A DNA stretch of 64,000 nt from Eriocheir sinensis (taxonomy: Eukaryota > Arthropoda > Malacostraca > Decapoda > Varunidae). Positions 13,676-29,417 of the stretch are shown piece after piece. The stretch is taken from positions 10,780,409 to 10,844,408 of the forward strand of contig NC_066512.1 in assembly GCF_024679095.1 (NCBI RefSeq), given 5' to 3'. The notes under the pieces are model-generated. The model was not told the origin of the DNA and made no database searches. It was given only the letters and a program-made list of their open reading frames with translations. The translations under genes and the position numbers were made by a program. Within the stretch, counting starts at the first letter, position 1, and each line of letters starts with the position of its first letter.

Positions 13676-14032
13676 CAATATGCATAAAGAGGCAGGATTC
13701 CGTGGAATGTTGGTGGAAGTGAAGAAAGATTTGATGAGACAAAAATGAAAATCCATGAAGTAGAAAAATATGAAGTAGGAGCCGCTTGTCCATGAAAAAA
13801 ACGGTTTTAGGAAACCCAAGAGCAAAAACGAAAACCTGCGGGAAAATATACGTGGGAAATGCAAGATAAAAGGATGGAAGTAGTCATCGAAATGAATTAA
13901 AACTTTAAAACAAAAGTTCATTAAACACTTGCACGAGAAACTTGGAATAATACATATACGTAAAAAATACAAACGTATAATTTATGCAAATAAAAGGGAG
14001 TTTTATGAGGAAAAGTTGAAACTAAAAGAAGT

Positions 14033-14033
<1 letters not shown>

Positions 14034-14070
<37 letters not shown>
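14034..14070 (+). repeat. (AC)n microsatellite
   Basis: About 18 AC units, followed by degraded CACA sequence to about 14120. Confidence 0.95.
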
Positions 14071-14073
<3 letters not shown>

Positions 14074-14181
14074 AAAAGTACTCGAGCGCACACATAAAAA
14101 CGCACATACACACGCACTCAAATCACAAGAAGTTCTCATTCTTTACCTGTATCATTGTGAAACTCAATACGCAATTTGTGA

Positions 14182-14883
14182 GGTAAAGGAAACGAAGGAA
14201 TAAGAGAGAAAAGAAAAATAATACGGCTCTGCTCCCATCTACCGCCAACCGAACTTGCACCACTCAAGACGTCCACTCCGGTGCCGCCACCACTACAACC
14301 ATCTATCTCCTTTATATAAATCCTTGAATTACTCACCACATAGTTCGGTGCTCCTACCCTTGCCTGGCACCTCGCCGCTCGGCCCGTCACCCCTCACATG
14401 AACTCCTCGCCGCCAAAGAACGTGCGGGAAACACAGAACAACGCTTTACGCTCAGTACTCAACAATAACCTTGTCTCGCGCGCCAGAAGATGGAGGAAGC
14501 CAAAGTGAGGACTCGCATAATTCCACGCAGAGGTGCCAGCGATTAGATTTCTTCCCATAGTTGCAACCTGTACAGGATCCGAAAGGCCTTGTGTGTGTCA
14601 GCCTCAGTACTGTGCATCTTAACAGCTTTACTGCAAACGAGGTTTTCAAAGTCCACCCTTAGAGGAAGAGAAAAATGTCTGCAAAACGGAATATATCTTT
14701 GACTGTGTAATCAATCCTGCCAGCATTTTAACAGGCATTTCCAGCGATATGAGATCGTTTCAATGGTTTGGTCGCACGTCATGCAGGAGTTGGAAACGAG
14801 TCACAGACGCACCAGTTACACAACAATTTTATTTTTACAGTACGTATGTCGTTCAATCGCTGCTCTGTTCATTACCAGCCGTC

Positions 14884-14956
<73 letters not shown>

Positions 14957-15420
14957 GAGAGGGGGGGGGGGGGGGAGGGGGGCTGCTTCTTTCCTGACTC
15001 GTCTCGAAGCACGTGTTGGTCGCTTATCAGTTTTCAGTAACGTCACTTGGCGGGTCATTTAAAACAGTCTTTGTTTTCCAGGAAGCTTAACAGACTGACT
15101 AACGAAACCTTCCGGTCGGTCTTAATACAGACGAACGCTTGCTGCCTGCATTGAGACCCTGTGACACGAGAACGAAGCGACACTGTTACCTGCCATCGAT
15201 GCCAAATTTAATGCCGCTGCAGAGTCTCGATCGTCGCCCCTTCTCCACGCACATCCGAAACCGCTACCGACAGAGTCACAGTCGAAACTTGCTAGACCCT
15301 GAGACGTTTACTCACCGGAGCCCACAGAAGTCATACTGCGGCCCTGGTTGACAGTCACTGTTCTCCACTTACTAAGTTTTTGTTCTGTTAACACGCACAC
15401 TTAAGTTATGAACGTGCTAA
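14182..15420 (+). repeat. Direct duplication, copy A (about 1.24 kb)
   Basis: This segment is repeated at 16512-17780 in the same orientation, 2.33 kb downstream. Shared landmarks in order are GGTAAAGGAAACGAAGGAAT at the start, GAGGTGCCAG and TTCTTCCCATAGTTG, CTCAGTACTGTGCATCTTA, CATTACCAGCCG next to a (GA)n-poly(G) tract, TCTCGAAGCACG and TTGGTCGCTTATC, GATACAGACGAACGCTT-like sequence, ACACGAGAACGAAG, and a final GTTATGAA. The copies have diverged by substitutions and small indels. No conserved open frame is obvious. It may be an unrecognised repeat family or a local duplication of non-coding DNA. Confidence 0.85.
14887..14975 (+). repeat. (GA)n then poly-G inside copy A
   Basis: About 33 GA units, a GGTGAGA junction, and then about 15 G residues. 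It sits at the same place as the (GA)n-poly(G) tract in copy B. Confidence 0.97.
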
Positions 15421-15446
15421 GATGTCAAGGTAACGAAGAAGGAAGC

Positions 15447-15592
<146 letters not shown>

Positions 15593-15711
15593 CGACTGTC
15601 TGCGTTATGTTCTATCAATAAAGTAACTTGGCTGGCATAATAAACTACAATACACTGTTGTATTCAATACACACAATGGTATGAACATGGAGAAATGCAC
15701 TGTTATATCTA

Positions 15712-16083
15712 TCAATCGATCAGTCACTGGGGGCATACGCCTCGGGGAGCGTCGCCTCGCCCACCCTATGACGCCAGCCGGGTTTCTCGGGAGAACCTCC
15801 ATCCAGGCCCCTTTTATTTCCTAAGTACCTCATAACAAGATCTGTCTATTTGCTCAACCCAAGAACACTGTGGGCGTCCCCTTGGTTTTGCTCCACTGGG
15901 GATTGTCTGGTGCAGCAACATTCCCGTCAGCAAGGTCGACTTGTGTGTAGCGTGACATGCCCGTATGAAGTTGCCGTTCATGGACTGTGCATGAAATAGG
16001 CTTCGAATCAGTCTCACGGAGTAGCCGCCAGTTTGACACAGGCTCATTCCAGTGATATCTCATGATTCTGCGGAGACACAATA
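15712..16083 (-). mobile_element. Non-LTR retrotransposon C-terminal fragment
   Basis: On the minus strand two adjacent frames together show the tail region of a non-LTR polymerase: RRIMRYHWNE, SNWRLLRETDSKPISC, ERQLHTG, DNPQWSK and RGRPQCSWVEQIDRSC, then a GWRHRVGEATLP-like end before the stop near 15720. This RRIM, LLRETDS, RGRPQ pattern is known to me from decapod LINE polymerase ends. The catalytic core is absent and there is a frameshift near 15850. The clade is not assigned. Confidence 0.75.
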
Positions 16084-16339
16084 CCGAAGGCTCAATTCGC
16101 CTATCTACATCACAATAAATAGCCCTTGAATAGGATTTTGAAAACGCAGAGCGTTTCCATGATTGTTGAACGTTTGTAGAAAAGATATATGAAGAGCAAG
16201 TGATGTTTCATAAGGTAGGTAATGAAATACTGGCACGGTACTAAAACGAATCTTAACCGGAATCGGTTTTAACAAGAGGCTAAATGTTAGAAACAATGAT
16301 AAATGAATGTCACAGAAAACATATCAAAGTGCCGCAACA

Positions 16340-16455
16340 TGATTCCTCATGAGGACAGGACATACAGGCCAAGGAATGCCTGGCTGTGAGTGACGACACC
16401 GCCGTCTCTTACATTGGAACTGGCTAATTTCAACTAGGTAAATACACACACATTC
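16340..16455 (+). mobile_element. LINE B-type 3' tail remnant
   Basis: The segment ends CAACTAGGTAAATACACACA, almost identical to the LINE B 3' end at 24462 (CAACTAGGTAAACACACA). Coding sequence upstream is not recognisable, so only the tail is supported. Confidence 0.55.
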
Positions 16456-16511
16456 TCTAAAAGTTTTCCTTCCTGCCTTGGACCATTAGTAGAGCAAACT
16501 AAAGGTTGCTT

Positions 16512-17217
16512 GGTAAAGGAAACGAAGGAATGAGAGAAGACAAAGAAGTTACTACACGCCCATCCCTCCATTGCCGCCACCCGAACCTTACACCAACCAA
16601 GCCGTCTACTCCGTCGTCACCACAACCATGAGTTCCTTGCGTACCACACTGAGTCACTCACCACATGTCTAGCTGCTCCGCCATGGCCTGGCCCCTCACG
16701 TTGACTCCACGCCGCCACACAACGTGCAGGAAACACAGGACAACGCTAAAGTTACGTTCACCACTCTACAAAAACACATCTCTCACGCGCCGGTCAGCCG
16801 CTGCGGAAGGTGGAGGAAGCAGAAGTGAGGACTTGCGTGATTCCACACAGAGGTGCCAGATATTAGCTTTCTTCCCATAGTTGTAACCTGCACATGATGC
16901 GAGAGGCCTTGCGTGTATCACTCTCAGTACTGTGCATCTTATGAACTTTACTGCAACGATGTTTTCAACGTCACCTCATATAGAAAGTGATAAATGTCTG
17001 GAAAGCGGAGTACATAATTGACAAAGTAATCTATCCTGCCATCACTGACCGGCAACTCCAGCGAGCCACAGATGAGGCCAGTTTAGTGGTTTGATCGTGC
17101 CCCATTCAGGAGTTCGAACCGAGTCACAGTAAGAGGCACCAGTTATACAATCTCGAGTTTTATTCATTCATTACTCACATATCATCCAGGCACTGCCCGG
17201 CTCATTACCAGCCGCCC

Positions 17218-17289
<72 letters not shown>

Positions 17290-17780
17290 GGGGGGGGCTG
17301 ATGCTCTGCTGACTTGTCTCGAAGCACGCGTTGGTCGCTTATCTGAGTGACGTCATTTGGCGAGTAGTTTAAGAAAGTCATTGTTTTCCAAAGGGTTTAA
17401 ATGCCGGACTAAACACACCTCTCGACAGCTCTTGATACAGACGAACGCTTCCTACCTGCACTGCGAGCCTGTTACACGAGAACGAAGTGACGCTGTTAAC
17501 TGCCAGCGATGACATAAAAAAATGTGATGCGGTGAAGGGCGATCGCCGCCCTTTCGCCAGGCCCACCCTGATGCGCTCCCTTCCCCAGCCATGACTCGGC
17601 CCCGCAGACACCGGGCTCACAGCGACAAGTGTTAAAATCGTAGGCATGACTCTTTTTCATCGAACCCCTTGTCCTTGGAAATCATATCGCGGCCAGTCGT
17701 CACACTTTTACTGTTCTTCCCCCCACTATCAGTTCTTGTTGTTATTTATCCATACACACCGATGTTATGAAGACGTTCTC
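16512..17780 (+). repeat. Direct duplication, copy B (about 1.27 kb)
   Basis: Second copy of the 14182-15420 segment, with the same order of landmarks. After the (GA)n-poly(G) tract it has a perfect TGACGTCA (cAMP-response-element-like palindrome) where copy A has AACGTCAC. The part from 17500 to 17650 differs most from copy A. Confidence 0.85.
17220..17297 (+). repeat. (GA)n then poly-G inside copy B
   Basis: About 33 GA units, AA, and then about 11 G residues. Positional homologue of 14887-14975. Confidence 0.97.
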
Positions 17781-18345
<565 letters not shown>

Positions 18346-18859
18346 GGCGGCCGACAAGGAGTAAAGAAATGGGAGGCGGGAGAAATAGATTATACGTTAT
18401 TGTCGAATATTTATACTTTGAATGAGAGCGACTTATGAACTATGTAATATAGTAAAAATTCAGTGATGGAAGCCATCCATGCATACACAAAGCTCTATAG
18501 GAAAATCTTGTCAATGATAATTTATACTCCTTTTCGCTTCACTTTTATATTTGAGGACCATAAATATTTGCCCGGATAAAAATACGGAAGAAAATAAAGA
18601 ACCTTTCCAATTATATACAATACAGTTTTCATTAATATTCTTCTATAAATATCAATGTTTCATTATTTTTCAACATACAAGTTTCCTGCTCGCGGCGCCC
18701 CACATACTGTACTGTACTCCACCCGTAAGCCCAACCCGAGGAGTTTTTTTTTTATTTTTTTTATTTAGGTCAAAATTTTTCACACCAAAATCTTTGCGAT
18801 ATCAAGGATTTTGTGGTGCAAATATTCAACTGAAAGGAAAGAGGGACAGGCGAAGAGGA

Positions 18860-18915
18860 CGGAAGAGGAGGAGGAGGAGAGGGAGGAGGAGGAGGAGGAG
18901 GAGGAGGAGGAAGAG
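18860..18915 (+). repeat. (GGA)n array
   Basis: About 18 mostly perfect GGA triplets. Confidence 0.95.
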
Positions 18916-20579
<1,664 letters not shown>

Positions 20580-20862
20580 TTTATAAAGAAAAGAAGACCA
20601 GGACCCTATGGTCCAGACTAGACTAGTGGGTCTGTCCAAAAAAAAGTTCTCTATTAACATTATGAGATGGCTCCAACTGCATTCATTCTCTTCTAGTTAA
20701 CATTAAGTTCAATGTCGTGCGAGTTTGTTTTTTTTTTTAGAGAGGTGTTAACAGCTGGGACCACTGAAGTGTGTGGGAGCTCCATTTCTCGAACACAAAC
20801 GTGGTGAAGAAAAATTTTGTGCAGTCTGAATTTACTTGTCTACATTTGAATTTTATGCCATT

Positions 20863-21000
<138 letters not shown>

Positions 21001-21094
21001 GCACTCGAGGGAGAGGTAACGGAGGCTTTAGAGAATTTCAGCGTGTCGTAACTCAGGACAAAATGAAGCTGGTTGCCTCACCCCGGCCCTGGCC

Positions 21095-21096
<2 letters not shown>

Positions 21097-21189
<93 letters not shown>
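21097..21189 (+). repeat. (AC)n microsatellite
   Basis: About 46 AC units. Confidence 0.98.
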
Positions 21190-21193
<4 letters not shown>

Positions 21194-22117
21194 AAGAAAC
21201 AAACAAAAAAACACAAATACACAAAGAGGAAAACAGTAAAATAAGTGAGATAGTAATTTGAGACTAAAAATATTCCGTGTTATTCTTCATACATTTATAA
21301 CATACAAGAGCAGGAAAGAAGAATGGAAAAAAAATTATGAATATTCACTAAAAGGTGACCAATTAATAGAATTAAAACGTCTACGTTTATGTAGAAATAT
21401 TTTGACAATAGTGGAAATTCTGACCCAACCCACGAAATGCAGGTAAACAAAGGGATCAGGTGAGGAGAGAGGTGTGGAGGCTGATGGGCAGGTGGACAGA
21501 CAGGCGCGAGAGGGGATGGAGAGGCGCCAACAGGTAAAGAGGAAGGTGCAGAGAGTGTCGGAAAGCGGATAAAGTGCGTGGTGGATGGTAGGTGACACAC
21601 GTATACGAGGGAAAGTGAAGGAATGATGTACTGGTGAGTAAGTAATTGTAGGTTATGAATGAGTACGCAGGTGTATGGGATAAAAAGCAAGAAATGAGTG
21701 GTTGCTCGGATGAAGGTTAGTAATGACATGATGGATGGATAAGTGAAGGAGATAACATGTCAGAGGGTGAATGTATAACCGACTGGATGCTGACAGGTGA
21801 GTGACATTTATGGGAACAAAAATATCCAGGTATTTTGTGTCAGGAGACTTACCGCGACCACGGCATCAAAGATTACTGCAACAACCCGACCAGGCAGGGC
21901 AGCGCGGCGAGGGACGGAAAAAGGGGTGACAGGTTTGTGAGAGCGCGCCTGGTATGGCATAGGAACACACAGCAAGGATGGATATGAAAGAGGGGCGAGG
22001 GTCCGCATGGAGCTCAAGAGTGACAAAACTGAAAATCAAAATAAACTGCAAAAGGTTGGTTAAACACATACATACATTTGTTTTCATAACCTTACTGTAA
22101 ACAGCGGATATAAAGAG

Positions 22118-22122
<5 letters not shown>
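21190..22122. other. Spacer, no gene
   Basis: Mixed AT-rich then G-rich sequence. I recognise no coding motif or repeat family. Confidence 0.5.

Positions 22123-22182
<60 letters not shown>
22123..22182 (+). repeat. (AC)n microsatellite
   Basis: About 30 AC units. Confidence 0.97.
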
Positions 22183-22183
<1 letters not shown>

Positions 22184-22268
22184 GTAATATAGTTTGGTTT
22201 GGTAAGTAGTATTCACATTGGCTCAAGCAGACCGATACAATTATCCGATGCTATATTGCTGTTGCTCT

Positions 22269-22274
22269 CACACA

Positions 22275-22346
<72 letters not shown>
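22269..22346 (+). repeat. (AC)n directly 5' of LINE B
   Basis: About 37 AC units. The LINE B coding sequence begins immediately after it. Confidence 0.97.
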
Positions 22347-22348
<2 letters not shown>

Positions 22349-24473
22349 GACCAACCCAATCTATTCTATAGACATGTGAACGGCAAATTGAAGAACAGAG
22401 ACAAAATCGATAAACTGAAACTGGATGGAAGCACATATGAGGACCCAGCAGAGATGGCAGAGGTGATGAACAACAGCTTCCACAGAGTTTTCACAAGAGA
22501 AGAAGTTGTACAACCCCCGGGCCAGGAAAGAAGAAGGGTTATGCAAGAGATACAGTTAACGGTGTGGGAGGTCAATGAAAGTTTGAGCAAGCTGGATGTG
22601 AGAAAGGCGACTGGGCCGGATGGAGTATCAGGGTGGATTTTGAAAAAAATGTAGTGAACAACTTGCGGAGAAACTGCACTCCATAATGAGTGCCTCCCTG
22701 AGTGAAGAAAAAGTACCACAAGACTGGAAGAGAGCAAACAATGGGGAGGCGGTGGCTGAATGGATAGCGTGACGGCCCCGCGTTCAGGAGGACGCGAGTT
22801 CAATCCCCGACAGGTGCCACCAAGCTGGGATTTTTCAGCCTCCGCCGAGTGGCTTAAAACTACCCACATGCTGTCCAGAAGAACACCTATCAACCCGGAC
22901 TCTAGATTCTAGGATTAAAGATGAGCTCCGGGAGGGCAGCATGAGCCAATGCAGGATGGCGCCACTATAAACACTCGCCTGCGCCAGAACGGGCTTGGCC
23001 GACCATCAGGCCCCACCGGGAAGAAGCCTTGGACCGACCATCAGGAATTCAGGATCCACCGGGAAAAAGCCTACCGGGGCAATAGGCCACGACGTAAAAA
23101 AAAGAAAAAGAAAAATAGTACCGATTTTTAAGGGAGGCAAGTGAGAGAACCCATTGAATTACAGACCGGTATCACTCATTAGTGTGGTTGCGAAGATAAG
23201 TGAGAGACTGGTTAAAAACAGGTGGTCGGATTTCTTACAAAGTGAGAAAATTATCTTGGACTGCCAGTTTGGATTCAGGAGAGGGAGATCTTGTGTCACC
23301 AACTTATTGTATTACTACTCAAGAGTGATAGATTTTTAATATAGGAAAGAGAAGGCTGGGCGGATGGAGTGTACCTGGATTTGAAAAAAGGCATTTGACA
23401 GAGTACCGCACAGAAGACAAATTTGGAAAATTAAAAATATGGGTGGAGTGGGTGATGGACTGACTAGGTGGCTGGAGGACTTGCTAACTAACAGGGAAAT
23501 GAGGACGATAATGAGGGACAGTGTTTCCAACTGGTGCCCTGTGATGAGTGGAGTGCCGCAAGGTTCGGTGTTGGCACCAATAATGTTTGCTGTTTATATA
23601 TATGATATGGTGGATGGAGTGTCCAGCTATGTGAGTTTGTTTGCAGATGATGAATAATGTGAAGAACTGTGAGGCATTGCAAGGGGACCTGGATAGAATA
23701 TGGGAGTGGAGTGGTACATGCCAGATGGAATTCAATCTTGGGAAATGTAAAAAAATGGAGTTTGGTAGGAGTGGCAGAAGATGCGAATATGATTACAAGA
23801 TGGGAAGTGAGACAATATGCAGAGGAATGAAAGAAAAAGATTTGGGAGTGACTGTCTCAGAGAACATGTCAACGGACAAACACATCAGCAGGATAACGGG
23901 ACAAACTCTGAATTTGCTGAGGAACATAAGGACGGCATTTGTGTACTTGGATGAGGAGATGATGAGGAAAATAATAGTCACAATAATAAGGCCAAGGTTG
24001 GAGTATGCAGCAGTGGTCTGGTCTCCTCACGAAAAGAAGAACATAAAGAAGCTGGAAAGAGTGCAGAGAGTGGCAACTAAGATGGTACCGGAATTTCGAG
24101 ATCGAACTTATGAAGAGAGACTCAATAGCATGGGGCTCACAGCCCAGGAGAGAAGAGAAAGAGAAGATCTGATAGCGGTGTACAGGGTGGCGAACGGAGT
24201 GGAGCATTTGGACAGAGAGGACCTGTGTGTGTGGAACGAGAGAGAAACAAGAGGACATGGAAAGAAGTTGAGGGCGACCACGTGTAGGAGAGATGTGAAA
24301 AAGTTTAGCTTCCCCGATAGAAGCATTGAACTATGGAACAGAGTGGTGGAGGAGGTGGTCTGTGCAAGAAATATTCATGACTTTAAGGAAAAGTTGGATA
24401 AGAGTGGATATAGAAACGGGACAGCGCGAGCGTAGGTCTTTTCCCGTATGTCACAACTAGGCAACTAGGTAAA
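22347..24473 (+). mobile_element. LINE B: non-LTR retrotransposon, 5' truncated, AC tail
   Basis: It starts at once after (AC)n with the thumb-side leader of a polymerase (LFYRHVNGKLKNRDKI) and RKATGPDGVSGWILKK at about 22595. A SINE then interrupts it at 22743-23115. Coding resumes with NYRPVSLISVVAKISERLV, QFGFRRGRSCVTNLL, KKAFDRVPHRR, MSGVPQGSVLAP (about 23546) and LFADD (about 23640). An indel just after the catalytic Asp pair shifts the frame. The next 264 codons (23641-24435) are open: EKDLGVTVS, IIRPRLEYAAVVWSP, RVQRVATKMVP, and a C-terminus ending near a stop at 24433. Further frameshifts lie near 22650 and 23340-23390. The 3' end is CAACTAGGTAAACACACAC. No endonuclease is present. 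CR1/L2-like by motif; clade uncertain. Confidence 0.92.
22743..23115 (+). mobile_element. SINE1 copy inserted into LINE B
   Basis: Head GGAGGCGGTGGCTGAATGG is an A box and GAGTTCAATCC a B box, with a class II tRNA (Ser/Leu-like) layout. The body contains GGGATTTTTCAGCC and CCCACATGCTGTCC. It has an internal partial duplication (ACCGACCATCAGG appears in two related versions at about 22998 and 23032) and ends in an A-rich tail (23096-23115). It splits the LINE B frame between the DWKRAN and VPIF parts of the polymerase. A clean target duplication could not be delimited. Confidence 0.88.
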
Positions 24474-24495
24474 CACACACACACACACACACACA
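24474..24495 (+). repeat. (AC)n tail of LINE B
   Basis: About 11 AC units following the LINE 3' end. Confidence 0.9.
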
Positions 24496-25270
<775 letters not shown>

Positions 25271-25344
25271 CATCTGAAGAAAAAAATGTGGTCGTCTGTC
25301 AGTAAAGCTTGGAAGAGAAATTGACAGGGATGATACCTACAGAA

Positions 25345-25396
25345 GAAGAGGAGGAGGAGGAGGAGGAGGAGGAGGAGGAGGAGGAGCAGGAAGAGA
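25345..25396 (+). repeat. (GGA)n flanking the 3' end of LINE C
   Basis: About 15 GGA triplets directly before the LINE C terminal octamers. A second GGA run (26652-26700) abuts the other end of the LINE. Confidence 0.93.
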
Positions 25397-26650
25397 ACAT
25401 AAGAACATAAGAACATAAGAACGCAGGAGTCTGCAAGAGGCCGGTAGGCCTGTACGAGGCAGCTCCTTTGACCCTAAGCTCCCCCCCACCCAATATCGCT
25501 GTCCATGAATTTATCTAGTCTATTTTGAATGTGACAATTGTATTGGCACTCACCACATGACTGTAAGCCTATTCCACTCATCCACCACCCTATTAGTAAA
25601 CCAATTTTGCCTATGTCCCTGTTGAATCTGAATTTATCCAGTTTAAACCCGTTACTGTTCCTACCCGGTTCTTCTCTTACCAAAAAAATATGAATGTCTC
25701 CCTTTATTAAAGCCCTTCATCCATTTATAAACCTCGATCATGTCTCCACGCACCCTTCGCCTTTCTAGAGAATGCAAGTTTAACTGTTTGAGTCTTTCCT
25801 CGTATGGCAAGTTTCTCAACCCCTGAATCATCTTAGTCATCCTCCTCTGCACCGATTCTAACATTTTGATATCCATTCTATAGTAGGGTGACCAGAACTG
25901 AACCGCATAGTCAAGATGAGGTCTAACTAATGCTAAATATAGTTTGAGGAAGACTTTGGGCTGTTGCTTGCAACCTTGAAATAAAATCCAGTACCCTATT
26001 AGCTCGATTTCTAGCTTGAATGCATTGTGCCCTTGGACGGAGATCAGAGCTCACTAAGACCCCTAAATCCCTCTCGCACCCAGACCTACTTATGAGAGTG
26101 TCATTTAGCAATAGTTATGTGAGGGTTGTTCCCACCACCTCAGAACTGCACTTCCCTACATTGAACTCCATCTGCCATTTATCCGCCCAGTCATATAATC
26201 TGTTGAGTTCACCTTGGAGAATACTAGCGTCCTGATCCGACTCAATTACTCTACCGATCTTGGTATCATCTGCAAATTTACTAACATCACTACTAATTCC
26301 TGTGTCTAAGTCATTGATATAAATAATAAACAAAAGTGGACCTAATACCAAAACTTGTGGGACCCCCCTGTAACACATCCCCAGTCAGATCTTTTACCAT
26401 TGATTTGCACTCTTTGCTTCCTATTGCTAAGCCACGCCTTGACCCAGTTCAAAACTTTACCCTCTACTCCGTGAGCCTGTAATTTAAGCAACAGTCGTTG
26501 GTGAGGAACTTTGTCAAACGCTTTACTAAAATCAAGATAGATTACATCATATTTTTCATCTCTGTCAACCGCCTCAAATACTTTATTGTAGAAGGACAAG
26601 AGATTGGTGAGGCATGACCTACCTTTTGTGAACCCATGCTGCGAGTCGTG
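25397..26650 (-). mobile_element. LINE C: CR1 non-LTR retrotransposon, 5' truncated
   Basis: On the minus strand the order is QHGFTKGRSCLTNLL (start, about 26640), YDVIYLDFSKAFDKVPHQ, VKAWLSNRKQRVQINGKRSD, then a frameshift at about 26370 within the VPQ motif, LGPLLFIIYINDLDTG, SKFADDTKIG, WQMEFNVGKC, a frameshift, CERDLGVLVSSDL, a frameshift, VQRRMTKMIQGL and LERRRVRGDMIEVYKWMKG. The 3' end on the minus strand is three copies of the octamer TTATGTTC, the short terminal repeat that marks CR1 elements. At least four frameshifts make it dead. A shorter relative lies at 41838-42390. Confidence 0.93.
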
Positions 26651-26812
26651 AAGGAGGAGGAGGAGGAGAAGGAGGGGAAGGATTAGGAGTGGAGGAGGAG
26701 GAGTATAAAAGGGAGGAGAGAGAGGAATTATTGAGAGGAGCCCTCCTGTCTCTCTCTCTCTCTCTCAGTGTGTGTGTGTGGCGAGGTTGGTGTGTGTGTG
26801 TGTGTGTGTGTG
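26651..26812. repeat. (GGA)n, (TC)n and (TG)n run
   Basis: GGA-rich 26652-26720, short TC 26749-26766, then interrupted TG to 26812. The last TG block (26790-26812) is AC on the minus strand and follows the 3' end of the adjacent SINE2. Confidence 0.9.
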
Positions 26813-27063
26813 TAATTCACTACGGCCTGATCACAAGTTAGACTCGCTTTCGCCAGCGGGTACCCTCCCGACGTGAGCGTGTGCTCATTATCGTCGATCT
26901 CTGGGTACTGCCAGGGCCTCACACACCCCATCCCCCTTGCTCAAGGGGGGACAGTAACCACTCCTAGTCAACAGAAAGAATCCGGCCTGAGCGGGGCTCG
27001 AACCACCGCCTGTTGGGCCGTGAAGCCTTGCAGCGCAGCGCTCTATCGATTGAGCTACCGGAG
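26813..27063 (-). mobile_element. SINE2 copy, AC-flanked
   Basis: Minus strand head: CACTCCGGTAGCTCAATCGA as A-box region and GGTTCGAGCCCCGC as B box. The body is the same as at 13027-13294, including the CCCCC/GGGGG hairpin around GAGCAAGGGGGATGGGGTG, and ends GTGAATTACAC. Both flanks are TG on the plus strand, so AC on the sense strand of the SINE, the same polarity as the other copy. Confidence 0.87.
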
Positions 27064-27064
27064 T

Positions 27065-27154
<90 letters not shown>
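27064..27154 (+). repeat. (TG)n microsatellite
   Basis: About 45 TG units at the 5' side of the inverted SINE2. Confidence 0.98.
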
Positions 27155-27988
<834 letters not shown>

Positions 27989-28177
27989 TATATAGGATTA
28001 ATGGATATATTTAAATGAAAACCAGTTCACAGATTAAAATACTTCGCTTGAAACATTATCGCCACAACCAACACCACTTCCATCAGAAGCACTATCAACA
28101 CCACAATGCTACCAACTAAAACTGGACCATCACACTATGACAAAATCAAATCTTAGTCTCAAGAAGAAATAAAAACA

Positions 28178-28206
28178 ATGACAACACAACCACCACCACC
28201 ACCAAC

Positions 28207-28238
<32 letters not shown>

Positions 28239-28250
28239 AACAGCAACAAC
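28178..28250 (+). repeat. (CAC/CAA)n triplet array
   Basis: CAC units followed by CAA units, imperfect. Confidence 0.85.
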
Positions 28251-29417
28251 AAACACATCTCAGAGGCTGCGTCGAGGCTGCTACTGGCAACCTAAATTCT
28301 TGAGCCCAGTTTTCAAGGTTGCTCGCTCACTTGTACCGAGGTTTCTCTTTGCTATATTGTTTTTGTCAGATTCTTCATACAAGATTATTTTTTCTATGTT
28401 TCAGGCGATGAGGATATATAATGACTCTTCTATGCGTTTTTTTTTTAATTTTTCATTTCCCAGTTTCTACCATTTTATCAGCTCTACAAAATTGCCACTG
28501 TGAAAAGACAACAAATATTAACACCATATAAAAAAACATAATGGCAGAATATCCACTTCTGCAGGTTCTTTTTTAAATTACCTTCTAAATTACTGTTCAT
28601 CTTTCAGTCTGCAGCAATTGCAAAACGTGTTAACTCTCCACATACATTAATAACAAAAAAACTATATAAAGCAATGATGGAAGCTCAAGGAACACCTTTC
28701 CAGACTCATTCGTAAAAGATGAAAAAACGCGGAATCAATGAAAAAGAATCTCAAAACTTTGGAGCTTTGCCGTAATCCACTTTTGGAAGAATGTTAAACT
28801 TGAAAAAAAAAAAAAAGAGAAAGAGAAGGGAAAAAGTGGGAAACTATTTCACGGAGTTTCCTATAAAAGAGAAAACGAGAGAGAGGGGGAAAATGGAATG
28901 AAATAACGAACATGCCAGTCCCGAACTGAATAATAATCAGGTGAAGCAGGTAAGGCAGGCGTCCTCACAATAGGCGCACCTAACATTACCAAATGTGGGG
29001 TACAAACTTGGCGGAGGGACTGTTTTTTGGGCGCCATTGAAGATAATGGCTAAAGAGTAGCTTAGCCGGATATTTTGTTTTTATTTATTAATGATCCACG
29101 AGACATCGTAGAGTTAAATCAAAGTATGTGCTTATCTTTGTATTCATTCATACACACACTGATAACATTTCTGTGGAATCTGATTCATTTATTAGAGTGA
29201 AATTCTATTGTGATAAATAGTCACAAATTCGCGTCACTAGTAAAAATGAAACTAGTAATTTAAGTTTTGCCACCATGAAATATACACAAATAGATAAATA
29301 TGAAAGCTCACGAAGTCACAATAAGTGACATCACCTGCTTTGCGCAGTAAAAGTATGCTATTTTAGGTATCTGATACCCGCAATATGGCAGGCTGCTGCT
29401 GCCTCGGCCACAGATTA
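28251..29417. other. AT-rich unique sequence, no gene
   Basis: About 1.2 kb with few repeats. No credible exon, RNA gene or transposon motif seen. Confidence 0.5.

Noticed and set aside
14749..15351. Short frames in duplication copy A as a conserved gene
   Set aside because: The equivalent frames in copy B are not conserved, with indels that are not multiples of three, so selection on a protein is not supported.
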